From a virus, in IMG/VR virus record IMGVR_UViG_3300037560_000107, positions 1 through 39,146 of that record: DNA of 39,146 nt. One strand, written 5' to 3'. The notes beneath the pieces were generated by a model. That model saw only the letters and a list, made by a program, of their open reading frames with translations. It ran no database searches and was not told the origin of the DNA. This document shows positions 22,880 to 29,586 of this stretch, one piece after another (the stretch's first letter is position 1; every line of letters begins with the position of its first letter). Made by a program: the position numbers and the translations under genes.

Positions 22880-24309
22880 GCCTGCCGGCATTGTGGGGGC
22901 ATCAAGAGCGCGAGCTAGCAAAGCATTACGATGACCCCGCACGCGGGCTGTTGTGGTCAATGCGCAGCGGTAAAAGCCGAACCATAATAGAGACCGCCTC
23001 ACGGCTTTATAAAGAAGGCAGAATCACGGGCCTGCTAATCACCGCCCCCAATGGAGTACACGCGCAGTGGGTAACCCGGCAAATACCCGAGTGGGCAACC
23101 TGTAACATTGGGGCGGTGCTCGCCTGGCGCTCAAAGGATACCAAGCCAAAGCATGTTGAAGGGTTCTTGCTTGGCAACGGCGGTGGTCTAAAGGTGCTCA
23201 CCCTCAACGTTGAAGCGCTCCAACTGAAGCGCGTTCAAAGCATGGTGCGTGAGTTTCTAAAGCAACACGGTGGCGGCTCAAAGCTTATGGTGGTCTTTGA
23301 TGAAAGCCACGACTTCAGAAGGCCAGGCGCCCGCCGCACGCGCCTAGCTCGGGGGCTTGCCAAACGTTGTGCCTTCCGCCGAATACTCACAGGCACCGCC
23401 GCACTCAATTCTCCATTGCATCTGTTTTCACAGTTTGAATTGCTGATGCCGTGCGCGCTCGGGCATCGCACCTTCACAAGCTTTAAAGCGCATCATGCGG
23501 ACTATGCACAGCAGACACTTGCCAACGGGCGCACCTTCCCCAAGCTCACCGGATACCGCAACCTTGAAGAGTTGCGCAATTGGGTTGGCCTGTGGGCATC
23601 GGTCGTGCCCCGGTCTCAAGCTGACGTGCCTGACGTGCTGAAGACTGAAAGGTTGGTGACGCTAAGCCAGCCACAGAAAAGGGCCTATGAAGATTTAAAA
23701 CGCGATATGTTGAGTGTGTTGGATGAAGGCGGCACCGCCCATGACATTGAGCCACACATCATGAAGGGGCAGCAAATCTTTGGCGGGTTTATCCACACGG
23801 GCGAGGGGGTCATTCACAGCATTGATGACAGCCCGCCAAGGCTCGCGGCTCTAGTTGAGGAAGTGCAAGGCTCTGAAGGCAAAGTGATTGTTTGGTGCCG
23901 CTTTCGCGAAGACATCCGCCGCTGCGTTGAGGCGCTTACAAATGCCGGTGTGATGGTGGTTGAATACCATGGCGGTGTAAACACTGCCGGCAGAGACCAT
24001 GCCATTAACACCTTTCAAAACTTTGATGGCCCGGTCTGCTTCGTGGGTCAGCCACAGTCAGCCGGCCAAGGTCTTGACCTTTCAGCGGGGTCAACAATCA
24101 TTTGGTATAGCCATGTTCATGACGCCATTGTGCGCGAGCAAGCAACGGCGCGAGCCTCAGTCAAAGGCGGTGAAGCTGTGGTGCTGGTTGACATCATCGC
24201 TGAGGGCACATTTGATGACCGCCGAATGCTCAACGAATTGATGAAGAAAGCCAACCTTTCAGATGAGTTAGCCGGCGAAGGGCTGGCCGCGCTCTTGTCC
24301 ATGGAGTAA
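22876..24309 (+). CDS. SNF2-like DNA helicase/ATPase
   Basis: The protein has 477 residues, starting at the ATG at 22876. The first RecA-like domain has Walker A MRSGKSRT at about 29-36, LLITAPNGVHAQW (motif Ia), FDESHDF (motif II, about 140-146) and LTGTA (motif III). The second has KVIVWCRFREDI, AGQGLDLSAGSTIIW (motif V) and VREQATARAS (motif VI arginines). This matches compact phage SNF2/DEAD-type helicases found beside a polymerase and a VRR-NUC nuclease. It probably remodels forks or recombination intermediates. The expected QxxR motif of motif VI reads QATAR. Confidence 0.85.
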   Translation: MSLPALWGHQERELAKHYDDPARGLLWSMRSGKSRTIIETASRLYKEGRITGLLITAPNGVHAQWVTRQIPEWATCNIGAVLAWRSKDTKPKHVEGFLLGNGGGLKVLTLNVEALQLKRVQSMVREFLKQHGGGSKLMVVFDESHDFRRPGARRTRLARGLAKRCAFRRILTGTAALNSPLHLFSQFELLMPCALGHRTFTSFKAHHADYAQQTLANGRTFPKLTGYRNLEELRNWVGLWASVVPRSQADVPDVLKTERLVTLSQPQKRAYEDLKRDMLSVLDEGGTAHDIEPHIMKGQQIFGGFIHTGEGVIHSIDDSPPRLAALVEEVQGSEGKVIVWCRFREDIRRCVEALTNAGVMVVEYHGGVNTAGRDHAINTFQNFDGPVCFVGQPQSAGQGLDLSAGSTIIWYSHVHDAIVREQATARASVKGGEAVVLVDIIAEGTFDDRRMLNELMKKANLSDELAGEGLAALLSME

Positions 24310-24410
24310 ACAACTTATGCAGGTTGACCCTGAATGGTTTGCTTTGACCCACTGCAACATTTATAGTGACCCCTCACCCGCCAGCCGCACAGACAATAGG
24401 AGTCAAAGCA

Positions 24411-24845
24411 ATGGCAACCGAGACCACGAAGAAGAAGGCCACCAAGAAAGTGGCGAAGAAGGCCACCAAGAAAGTGGCGAAGAAGGCCGCGCCCAAGCGC
24501 AAGCCCGTGACCAAGCGCAAGGCCCCCGCGCCCCGCAAGGCCGCGAAGAAGGCCACGAAGAAGGCCCCGCCGCGCAAGGCCACCAAGCCGGCACTGAAGA
24601 AGAAGGCTGCGCCGAAGAAGGCAACCGGCCCAAGCATTGAAAGCATCGCTTTCAAGGCACTGCGCGCCAACGCCACCAACAGCGAAGCTTTGGCGGCAGT
24701 CAAGGCGGCTCACCCTGATGCCGTCACGACCATGGCCAACGTTGCTTGGTATCGGAACAAGCTGCGCAAGACCAACAGCCGCGTGCCGAGTGGCCATCAG
24801 GTCAACGCGCGCCGCAAGGTTGCCGCTGCCAAGGCCGCGAAGTAG
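24411..24845 (+). CDS. histone-H1-like basic protein with small C-terminal domain
   Basis: The protein has 144 residues, starting at the ATG at 24411 after AGGAG. Residues 6-72 are almost only Lys, Ala, Pro, Arg and Thr in repeats such as KKATKKVAKKATKKVAKKAA, as in eukaryote-like histone H1 tails of bacteria. Residues 77-119 form a small domain (FKALRANATNSEALAAV, then YRNKLRK) that aligns without gaps to the start of the protein at 25548, with 19 of 43 residues identical by eye. The tail should coat DNA. The domain may bind a partner or DNA. It follows the helicase after about 100 bp. Confidence 0.75.
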   Translation: MATETTKKKATKKVAKKATKKVAKKAAPKRKPVTKRKAPAPRKAAKKATKKAPPRKATKPALKKKAAPKKATGPSIESIAFKALRANATNSEALAAVKAAHPDAVTTMANVAWYRNKLRKTNSRVPSGHQVNARRKVAAAKAAK

Positions 24846-24919
24846 ACACCCAACCGGGGGCGGTGGGGTGTTTACTAACCGAGCGCGGGCGGTGGCTCTT
24901 ACAGGGGGCACCGCCCGCG
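24846..24919 (+). terminator. two hairpins after the basic-protein gene
   Basis: The first hairpin is ACACCCAACC (24846-24855) with GGTGGGGTGT (24862-24871), one mismatch, followed by TT. The second is a perfect 11-bp stem, CGCGGGCGGTG (24884-24894) with CACCGCCCGCG (24909-24919), followed by ATTCATTC. Together they fill the gap before the nuclease gene and probably reduce read-through or protect the upstream mRNA end. Confidence 0.5.
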
Positions 24920-24944
24920 ATTCATTCACAGGGAGAAAGAAGGT

Positions 24945-25391
24945 TTGAGAATCAAGACAAGAGAAGCGGCATTGTGGCGGTGGTTGCGCGGCGCGCGTAA
25001 ACTCGGCTATTGGGTTGAGCGTGTTGAGAACATGCTTGCCAAATCTATGCCTGACGTTGAGGCATCCACAGGGGCAGGCGGGTTTTGGGTTGAGTTGAAG
25101 ACAGCCGCCAAGCCGGTGCGTGAAGTCACCCCGGTGAGCGTGACGTTTCAAAGGGGTCAGGCCAAATGGTTGCGGCGCCGTTGGTACGTTGATCGCTGCG
25201 CCTGGCTTCTGCTTCAAGTTGGCACCGCCCGCTATATGATCCCCGGCAGGGAAGCTGTGACAATTGAAAAGGGTGTGACCGAGCTAGAGCTAGCGGCACA
25301 CGCAGTTGCCCCGAGTGATGCGACACCCGCTCAAATGTTGGAAGCCGTGTCAAATTACATTTGGTGCGGGGGCATGGATGACACTAACTAG
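24945..25391 (+). CDS. VRR-NUC type nuclease
   Basis: The protein has 148 residues with a TTG start at 24945 after GAAAGAAGG. No ATG exists before residue 29, which would cut the fold. It has the PD-(D/E)XK arrangement of VRR-NUC proteins: ENMLAKSMPDVEAS, WVELKTA, then FQRGQAKWLRRRW. These are small stand-alone Holliday-junction or structure-specific nucleases in phages. Its neighbours, a SNF2 helicase and family A polymerase, are the usual partners. The C-terminus overlaps the small membrane-protein gene. Confidence 0.8.
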   Translation: MRIKTREAALWRWLRGARKLGYWVERVENMLAKSMPDVEASTGAGGFWVELKTAAKPVREVTPVSVTFQRGQAKWLRRRWYVDRCAWLLLQVGTARYMIPGREAVTIEKGVTELELAAHAVAPSDATPAQMLEAVSNYIWCGGMDDTN

Positions 25392-25527
25392 GGCACAGTG
25401 GAAGCGCGAGCAACACAAGAGCCGGCCACTAAACCTTTGGTGGTTCCTCTTGGTGTTTGCCATAGTGTTTGGCGTGGTTGCTGTGGTCATGCGATATGCT
25501 GAGCAGATTGACGGCCTGCTAGGGTGA
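25378..25527 (+). CDS. small single-span membrane protein
   Basis: The protein has 49 residues, starting at the ATG at 25378, overlapping the nuclease stop. After a basic N-terminus (RAQWKREQHKSR) there is one membrane span (LWWFLLVFAIVFGVVAVVM) and a short acidic end. It may be a small inner-membrane protein, such as a holin-like or superinfection-exclusion protein, but it lies in the replication block and not with the lysis genes. Function is unknown. Confidence 0.6.
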   Translation: MTLTRAQWKREQHKSRPLNLWWFLLVFAIVFGVVAVVMRYAEQIDGLLG

Positions 25528-25547
25528 CCAAACAAAAGGGGCGAGTG

Positions 25548-26096
25548 ATGAAGCTAAAAATTGGTGATGTGGCAAAGAAAGCTTTGGCTGAAGGGGCGAC
25601 CGATGAGCAAGCGCTAGCCGCTGTGCTTGAGGCATTCCCCAAAGCCAAAACCGGTGTCAACTCAATCAAAACTTACCGCAGCCAGTTGCGGCGCGATGTC
25701 AAAGAGGGGAAGCGCGAAGCGGGCAAGGAAGGCCCACCCGAAAGGCACCGGGTTAGCCTTGGCCCCACACTCCCCGGCCAGCCGTGCCGCCGACGCAGGC
25801 AGGGCAAAAGGGAAATGACCCCCGAGCTTGCCGAGCAGCTTCGTGAGGCTGCCGACCGCAAACGGCAAGAGCGCTTTGCCAAACAGTTGGAAGATCAACG
25901 CGAGCGCGAGCGCAAGCGCGGCCCCAAGATTGACCGGGCTTCGCTGTTTTTCAATGCGGCAAAGGTTTGGAAGAATCGCACCGGCTTTTGGCCGGCGCCT
26001 TCTGACCTAATCGCGGCAGGCACGGTGCCCCCCACCTTCAACAATCTAGGGCCACCCCCGCCAAGTGAGTATGAGCCTCGCGGTGTCCAGTTTTAA
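25548..26096 (+). CDS. charged protein sharing a domain with the histone-like protein
   Basis: The protein has 182 residues, starting at the ATG at 25548 after AAAAGGGGCG. Residues 5-50 (VAKKALAEGATDEQALAAV, then YRSQLRRD) align without gaps to residues 77-120 of the basic protein at 24411. The middle is a very charged helix (LREAADRKRQERFAKQLED), and the C-terminal part has a distinct FFNAAKVWKNRTGFWPAPSD segment. The family was not recognised. It is the last gene before the strong terminator. Confidence 0.6.
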   Translation: MKLKIGDVAKKALAEGATDEQALAAVLEAFPKAKTGVNSIKTYRSQLRRDVKEGKREAGKEGPPERHRVSLGPTLPGQPCRRRRQGKREMTPELAEQLREAADRKRQERFAKQLEDQRERERKRGPKIDRASLFFNAAKVWKNRTGFWPAPSDLIAAGTVPPTFNNLGPPPPSEYEPRGVQF

Positions 26097-26112
26097 ACCT
26101 TATGGGTCAGAA

Positions 26113-26150
26113 GCGGCCACGGCTCAGGCACCGTGGCCGCTCTGTGTTTT
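26113..26150 (+). terminator. Rho-independent terminator of the replication block
   Basis: GCGGCCACGG (26113-26122) and CCGTGGCCGC (26131-26140) form a perfect 10-bp stem with an 8-base loop, followed by TCTGTGTTTT. It stands 17 bases past the stop at 26096 and is the clearest terminator in the window. Confidence 0.85.
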
Positions 26151-26176
26151 GAAAGGTTTGGCTTGTTTGCTATGCT
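26149..26176 (+). promoter_or_regulatory. promoter for the small-gene cassette
   Basis: TTGAAA (26149-26154) and TATGCT (26171-26176) are spaced by 16 bases, with TGC just before the -10 element giving an extended -10. It lies directly after the terminator and 36 bases before the first ATG of a four-gene cassette. An AAAGGTTTG octamer lies in the spacer and could be an operator. Confidence 0.55.
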
Positions 26177-26211
26177 TGGGTTTCACCCACAGGTAAGCAG
26201 GAGCAAGGCAA

Positions 26212-26367
26212 ATGAGTGACGCCAAAGCAATCAAGATGCTTGAAGCTGATGCGGCAGACTATGACCGCGCAGCCGAAACCGCCAAGGCGGCTGGCCACAC
26301 CGAGCTTGCAGAAAGTTTGGCAGCGTCAGCAGCAGACCGCCGCACAGAAGCCACTTACCTGAGCTAA
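26212..26367 (+). CDS. small helical protein (first of cassette)
   Basis: The protein has 51 residues, starting at the ATG at 26212 after AGGAGCAAGG. It is an Ala-rich helix (IKMLEADAADYDRAAETAKA) with no known motif. It is the first gene after the extended -10 promoter. A good ribosome-binding site and regular codon use support it. Confidence 0.6.
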   Translation: MSDAKAIKMLEADAADYDRAAETAKAAGHTELAESLAASAADRRTEATYLS

Positions 26368-26371
26368 CCAA

Positions 26372-26563
26372 ATGAATGACCTTCAGCTAATGGGAAGCGT
26401 TGACAAACGCGGCCAGTTTGTTGGCCCGGTTGCCAGCCTTGGCAGTGTCATTGAAGCCATGGTGCGTGGCTTGACTGAGCAAAGCTTTGACTGCCCCGAG
26501 TACACCAGCACAAAGGTTTTCACTTCCAAGCGCGTCACTGACACCACTGAAGAGGCAAACTAA
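26372..26563 (+). CDS. small unknown protein
   Basis: The protein has 63 residues, starting four bases after the previous stop. It has a beta-like N-terminus (LMGSVDKRGQFVGPVASLG) and a Thr-rich end. No family was recognised. The stop overlaps the next ATG (TAATG). Confidence 0.5.
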   Translation: MNDLQLMGSVDKRGQFVGPVASLGSVIEAMVRGLTEQSFDCPEYTSTKVFTSKRVTDTTEEAN

Positions 26564-26751
26564 TGAAGCGCGGGCGCGTAACTGTGGCGGCTATTTGGGT
26601 GGCTTGCCCCCACTGTGACGAAGACGTTTCAAATCCCACAGACGGCAGTTTCCTTTGGACCCTTGACCAAGTAGAAACAAAGCCAACTGTTGAATGTGAT
26701 TGCTGCGGCAAGGCCATAACTGTTTACATTCCAAAGAAGGTGAACCGATGA
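26563..26751 (+). CDS. zinc-ribbon protein
   Basis: The protein has 62 residues. It carries CPHC near residue 15 and CDCC near residue 45, a clear two-pair zinc ribbon separated by a beta hairpin. Such small ribbons in phages often bind nucleic acid or host polymerase, but no specific role can be given. It overlaps both neighbours by one to four bases. Confidence 0.6.
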   Translation: MKRGRVTVAAIWVACPHCDEDVSNPTDGSFLWTLDQVETKPTVECDCCGKAITVYIPKKVNR

Positions 26752-26957
26752 GCTATGACATAAACCGGCTTGGCCCAACAGCCAAAAAGCTTTATGGGCA
26801 GGGGCTTGTGTGGTTGGACAATATTTCTATATCGCCCGTGTTGGTTGGTACAGCTTCAGACGGGGTGCGTGTGCTGTTGGGTGCTGTCCATGATGCCCCG
26901 GCCACTGCGCTGACTGAAGAGTATTTGAAAGACCACCCCACCCCTGACACTTGGTAG
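26748..26957 (+). CDS. small unknown protein, last gene of rightward block
   Basis: The protein has 69 residues, starting at the ATG at 26748 that overlaps the previous stop. It is a mixed alpha/beta chain (LVWLDNISISPVLVGTASDG, VRVLLGAVHDAP) with no known motif. It is the last rightward gene before the convergent zone. Confidence 0.5.
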   Translation: MSYDINRLGPTAKKLYGQGLVWLDNISISPVLVGTASDGVRVLLGAVHDAPATALTEEYLKDHPTPDTW

Positions 26958-26993
26958 CGGGGTTAAGCAGGCTGAGGCTCAGCGGGTTTATAA

Positions 26994-27033
26994 GCTGTTG
27001 CCGGGGTGCCTTTGACGGTTGCCCCGGCACAGC
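26994..27033. terminator. hairpin between convergent blocks
   Basis: GCTGTTGCCGGGG (26994-27006) pairs with CCCCGGCACAGC (27022-27033) with one bulge, and inner CC/GG pairs can extend it. It lies between the two converging transcription blocks and could serve both. T-runs on either side are weak. Confidence 0.5.
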
Positions 27034-27100
27034 CGTTTATACGCGATCGAAGCAAGCTCAGTGAGCACCCACCACCCGAGCGCAGACCAAGCCAGGCCCG

Positions 27101-27463
27101 TCACCAATTCCATACGATGACCCCAAACCTTTTGACGTTGACGGCAATTGGCAGCGCCCACACCATGAAGGTTTCAAACCATGTAAGCGCGCTGCCCTTG
27201 GCTTCTTCAATCAAGTGCTCAACACCTTTGAAGGCCACCCAATAGCCAACACCCTTGGCCATTTCATCAAGCACTTTCTCTTCAGCTTCAAGGCCACCCG
27301 GCTCAACAGCTATGCTCGCGGCATAGGTGCCAAGGTAAAGATGGTGAGGCAATTGTTTGGGCTTGATGTTGAAGCCGGCTGACGCGCAGCCGCCGACCAA
27401 CAGCAGCGCTAAGAATAAGACCGCGTGCGTGAGAAATGGTTTATTGCGAGTCGCCAATACCAT
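27101..27463 (-). CDS. lipoprotein with C-terminal hydrophobic segment
   Basis: The protein has 120 residues. The N-terminus is a lipoprotein signal: basic start, hydrophobic core (HAVLFLALLLVGGC) and a V-G-G-C lipobox with Cys26. A second hydrophobic stretch lies near the C-terminus (WFETFMVWALPIAV). It is the last leftward gene, overlapping the DUF1353 gene by 55 bases. An outer-membrane spanin partner or an exclusion lipoprotein is possible. The second hydrophobic stretch is unusual for a spanin. Confidence 0.6.
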   Translation of the reverse strand: MVLATRNKPFLTHAVLFLALLLVGGCASAGFNIKPKQLPHHLYLGTYAASIAVEPGGLEAEEKVLDEMAKGVGYWVAFKGVEHLIEEAKGSALTWFETFMVWALPIAVNVKRFGVIVWNW

Positions 27464-27882
27464 GTGAGTGCTCCCCCGATTCTGACGCCACGGTAGGCAA
27501 TGCGGCGCCTGTAAGATGACACACCGGCCACACGAAGAAGACGCGCATACAATCTGTCAGCGCCATGCCGTGACCAAATGTTTGACACGATGCAAACCCA
27601 TTCATCATTAAAGCTGAGGGTTTGAAAGCTGTTAGCTGGTAGCTTCCCACAGTGCCGGTAAATGAAATCATGAACCAAACCGGCTGCCCTGTTCAAGCCA
27701 TCGGGTGTGATGCCGGCAAGGGTCCAAATGATGCGAGGCACTGAGTTGCCGTCATACCTAAAGCCAGCCGGCACCGTTATGCGGTAGTGACTGCCGTTGT
27801 GCTCCCACTGGTAGCAGTAGTCTTCTTCAAGCCTGTAAAGGCCGCGCGCTATCGGTGAAATGTTTGGCTGTTTGAAGGTCAT
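27409..27882 (-). CDS. DUF1353 family protein
   Basis: The protein has 157 residues. The segment VPAGFRYDGNSVPRIIWTLA, followed by DGLNRAAGLVHDFIYRH, is the signature of DUF1353, a family of unknown function common in the tail/lysis ends of phage genomes. The conserved Asp, Ser and His-Asp residues suggest a possible catalytic site. The C-terminus is basic and aromatic. GAGGAA gives the ribosome-binding site. Confidence 0.75.
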   Translation of the reverse strand: MTFKQPNISPIARGLYRLEEDYCYQWEHNGSHYRITVPAGFRYDGNSVPRIIWTLAGITPDGLNRAAGLVHDFIYRHCGKLPANSFQTLSFNDEWVCIVSNIWSRHGADRLYARLLRVAGVSSYRRRIAYRGVRIGGALTWYWRLAINHFSRTRSYS

Positions 27883-27893
27883 TGGTTTGGTTC

Positions 27894-27936
27894 CTCAAAG
27901 GCGGCAGCCCGCGAAGGCTGCCGCCCAAAGTTTGAG
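27894..27936 (-). terminator. hairpin before the DUF1353 gene
   Basis: GGCGGCAGCC (27900-27909) pairs perfectly with GGCTGCCGCC (27916-27925) around a 6-base loop. CTCAAA (27894-27899) and TTTGAG (27931-27936) can extend it past a bulge. On the leftward transcript the stem is followed by TTTGAGG, so it may act as a weak terminator or attenuator. Confidence 0.55.
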
Positions 27937-27944
27937 CCGTCCCC

Positions 27945-28262
27945 TTAGCTCAAAGCTTCTTCTGCAACATCAGCGTCTTGGCCCGCCGCGATGTCATCAA
28001 GGTTGTCATTGAAGACAGCAGCGCCCGCGCCAACCAAGAGATTGCCAAGACGAATGGTGCCCTGCGCACGCGCAGCAATGAGGGTTCTGACAAGCCGCTT
28101 GATGTCGGGCGCCAGGGCCACCACTTCAAAGATGTCTTCTTCAGCTTGGAAGCCATCGCCAAAGGTATCAACCCCCTTCTCATAGATGTTGTCAATTGAC
28201 TCTGCCACTGCTAGCTGCGGCTCGGTGAGCCTTGCCCGCTCGCGGTCAAATCCGTTGCCCAT
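27945..28262 (-). CDS. small acidic protein of the tail/lysis end
   Basis: The protein has 105 residues, with GAAGGAAG before the ATG. It is mostly helical (AVAESIDNIYEKGVDTFGDG, APDIKRLVRTLIAARAQG) with an acidic end. There is no membrane span or known motif. Confidence 0.55.
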   Translation of the reverse strand: MGNGFDRERARLTEPQLAVAESIDNIYEKGVDTFGDGFQAEEDIFEVVALAPDIKRLVRTLIAARAQGTIRLGNLLVGAGAAVFNDNLDDIAAGQDADVAEEALS

Positions 28263-28282
28263 GCTTTTCTTCCTTCCCCACT

Positions 28283-29287
28283 CTAGGTGAGGTTGTTTGC
28301 GGTCTCAGTCAACCGCTCTTGTATCCGCCCGAATGGCGGCACGCTTGCCGACGCAAAGCCGGGGCGCTGCAAAGCCGGGTTGCGTGCGCTTGATATATCA
28401 AACGCAGACCAACCCGGTGTGAAGAGATAGAGCACACCCCGCCGCCCTTGAGCGTGGGCAGTCACCAAAACTTCACTGAAGTAATCTGCTTCAGCTTCAA
28501 TGGCTGCCTCTTGTGTGGGCGCACCATCGCCCCACCCTGACAGACCGGCAAAGCGAAGCCGCAGTGAAGGCCGGCGCTGCACCTTATAGCGCCGGTCAGA
28601 CTTGCCCCAATTGTCTAGCACCGCCCAAGCATCAAGCGCTGAGCCGTCAACACCTGGCGCCGGCACCGGGTCACCGGGGTTGAAATGAATTTCATCTATG
28701 CCCGCACGCAGCACACCGGGGGTGACGGCTTGCACCGCTGCTGTAAATTGGTTTGGTGGCCTATCAAGTGGCCCACCGTGGGGCTCTGTGCCGTCAACAA
28801 AGATTGCCTCAGGGTAACGGTTCACAACCTCAACCCAAAAATCTAGCCAGGCAGCGCCAACGCGCGAGTTGTGACCACTAAACCATGTGGTGAACCATTC
28901 AACCCACTTGGTTTGAGCACCACCAATCTTCACAGCTTTGATGAATGGCTCTTGCCCTATGCGTTCTAGGGCATACTGGCGCCGGCTATCAGGAAACATG
29001 GGGCCATAGATTACAGGGGTGGTGCCATTGGCCAGGCACTCAGCGTAAATGTAATCAAGCACCTTGAAGGCCCAACTTTTGCGCCGCCTAAAATCGTTCT
29101 TCTTCCAAAGGTTTGGGTTTTTCCGCACAGCTTTGGGCTGCACAGGCGGAAGCTCTAGCGCTGAGAATGGCGCAAGGTTATAACCCAAAGCCGTTGGGTT
29201 GCGGCTGAGCACATCGGCAAGCAAACCTTTCAGGAATTTGAAACGGTAGGCTGTCAACTCCTGAATATATGGGCCTTGAAGAATCAT
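28283..29287 (-). CDS. unknown tail-end protein, possible glycosidase-like fold
   Basis: The protein has 334 residues, its start overlapping the upstream stop by four bases. The pattern of hydrophobic strands ending in charged residues (TPVIYGPMFPD, EAIFVDGTEPHGG, RAGIDEIHFNPGD, GVLYLFTPGWSAFD) looks like a TIM-barrel glycoside hydrolase, with acidic residues at strand ends (DGTE, IDE). It has no signal peptide. It lies right after the giant tail protein and the one-span protein, so it may be a virion enzyme acting on host surface sugar. This is inference and no family was named. Confidence 0.55.
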   Translation of the reverse strand: MILQGPYIQELTAYRFKFLKGLLADVLSRNPTALGYNLAPFSALELPPVQPKAVRKNPNLWKKNDFRRRKSWAFKVLDYIYAECLANGTTPVIYGPMFPDSRRQYALERIGQEPFIKAVKIGGAQTKWVEWFTTWFSGHNSRVGAAWLDFWVEVVNRYPEAIFVDGTEPHGGPLDRPPNQFTAAVQAVTPGVLRAGIDEIHFNPGDPVPAPGVDGSALDAWAVLDNWGKSDRRYKVQRRPSLRLRFAGLSGWGDGAPTQEAAIEAEADYFSEVLVTAHAQGRRGVLYLFTPGWSAFDISSARNPALQRPGFASASVPPFGRIQERLTETANNLT

Positions 29288-29574
29288 CGGGTTGGCATCC
29301 CTGTTTGGTTCCGGCGAATCTCTGCCAGTTGATTCAATATTGTTTGGTAACGCTCTGCTTCAACTGAGAAATGGTCATCAAGTCTTTGCCCGAGCGCGCC
29401 AACCGCTGCTTTGTTCAAAGACGTTTGACGTTGGTTTAATGTCACTGTTTCTTCAATCCGCGATTCACCCCACACGCGGCCCACTAACAGCATAAGCGCA
29501 GCAATCATGACGGTCATGAAAAGCTTTGGCCAGTCAAACGTCTGTGGTTTAAAGTGCTCTGTAACTTTGCTCAA
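29284..29574 (-). CDS. one-span membrane protein with coiled coil, possible i-spanin
   Basis: The protein has 96 residues with a TTG start at 29574 after AAAGGGGCGGGGG. A short N-terminus leads to one membrane span at about 17-33 (LFMTVMIAALMLLVGRVW), then a charged, mostly helical region (RQTSLNKAAVGALGQRLDDH). This layout fits inner-membrane spanins (Rz-like) or XhlA-like lysis proteins. The lipoprotein at 27101-27463 could be the outer partner, although the genes are not adjacent. Confidence 0.55.
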   Translation of the reverse strand: MSKVTEHFKPQTFDWPKLFMTVMIAALMLLVGRVWGESRIEETVTLNQRQTSLNKAAVGALGQRLDDHFSVEAERYQTILNQLAEIRRNQTGMPTR

Positions 29575-29586
29575 ACCCCCGCCCCT

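Noticed and set aside
24320-24370. Possible promoter TTGACC with TATAGT before the histone-like gene
   Set aside because: The two elements are only 12 bases apart, too close for a sigma-70-type promoter.
24317-24640. 107-codon open frame overlapping the start of the histone-like gene
   Set aside because: Its Glu/Gly/His repeats are simply the Lys-rich repeat read in another frame. The gene at 24411 has the better ribosome-binding site and a recognisable domain.
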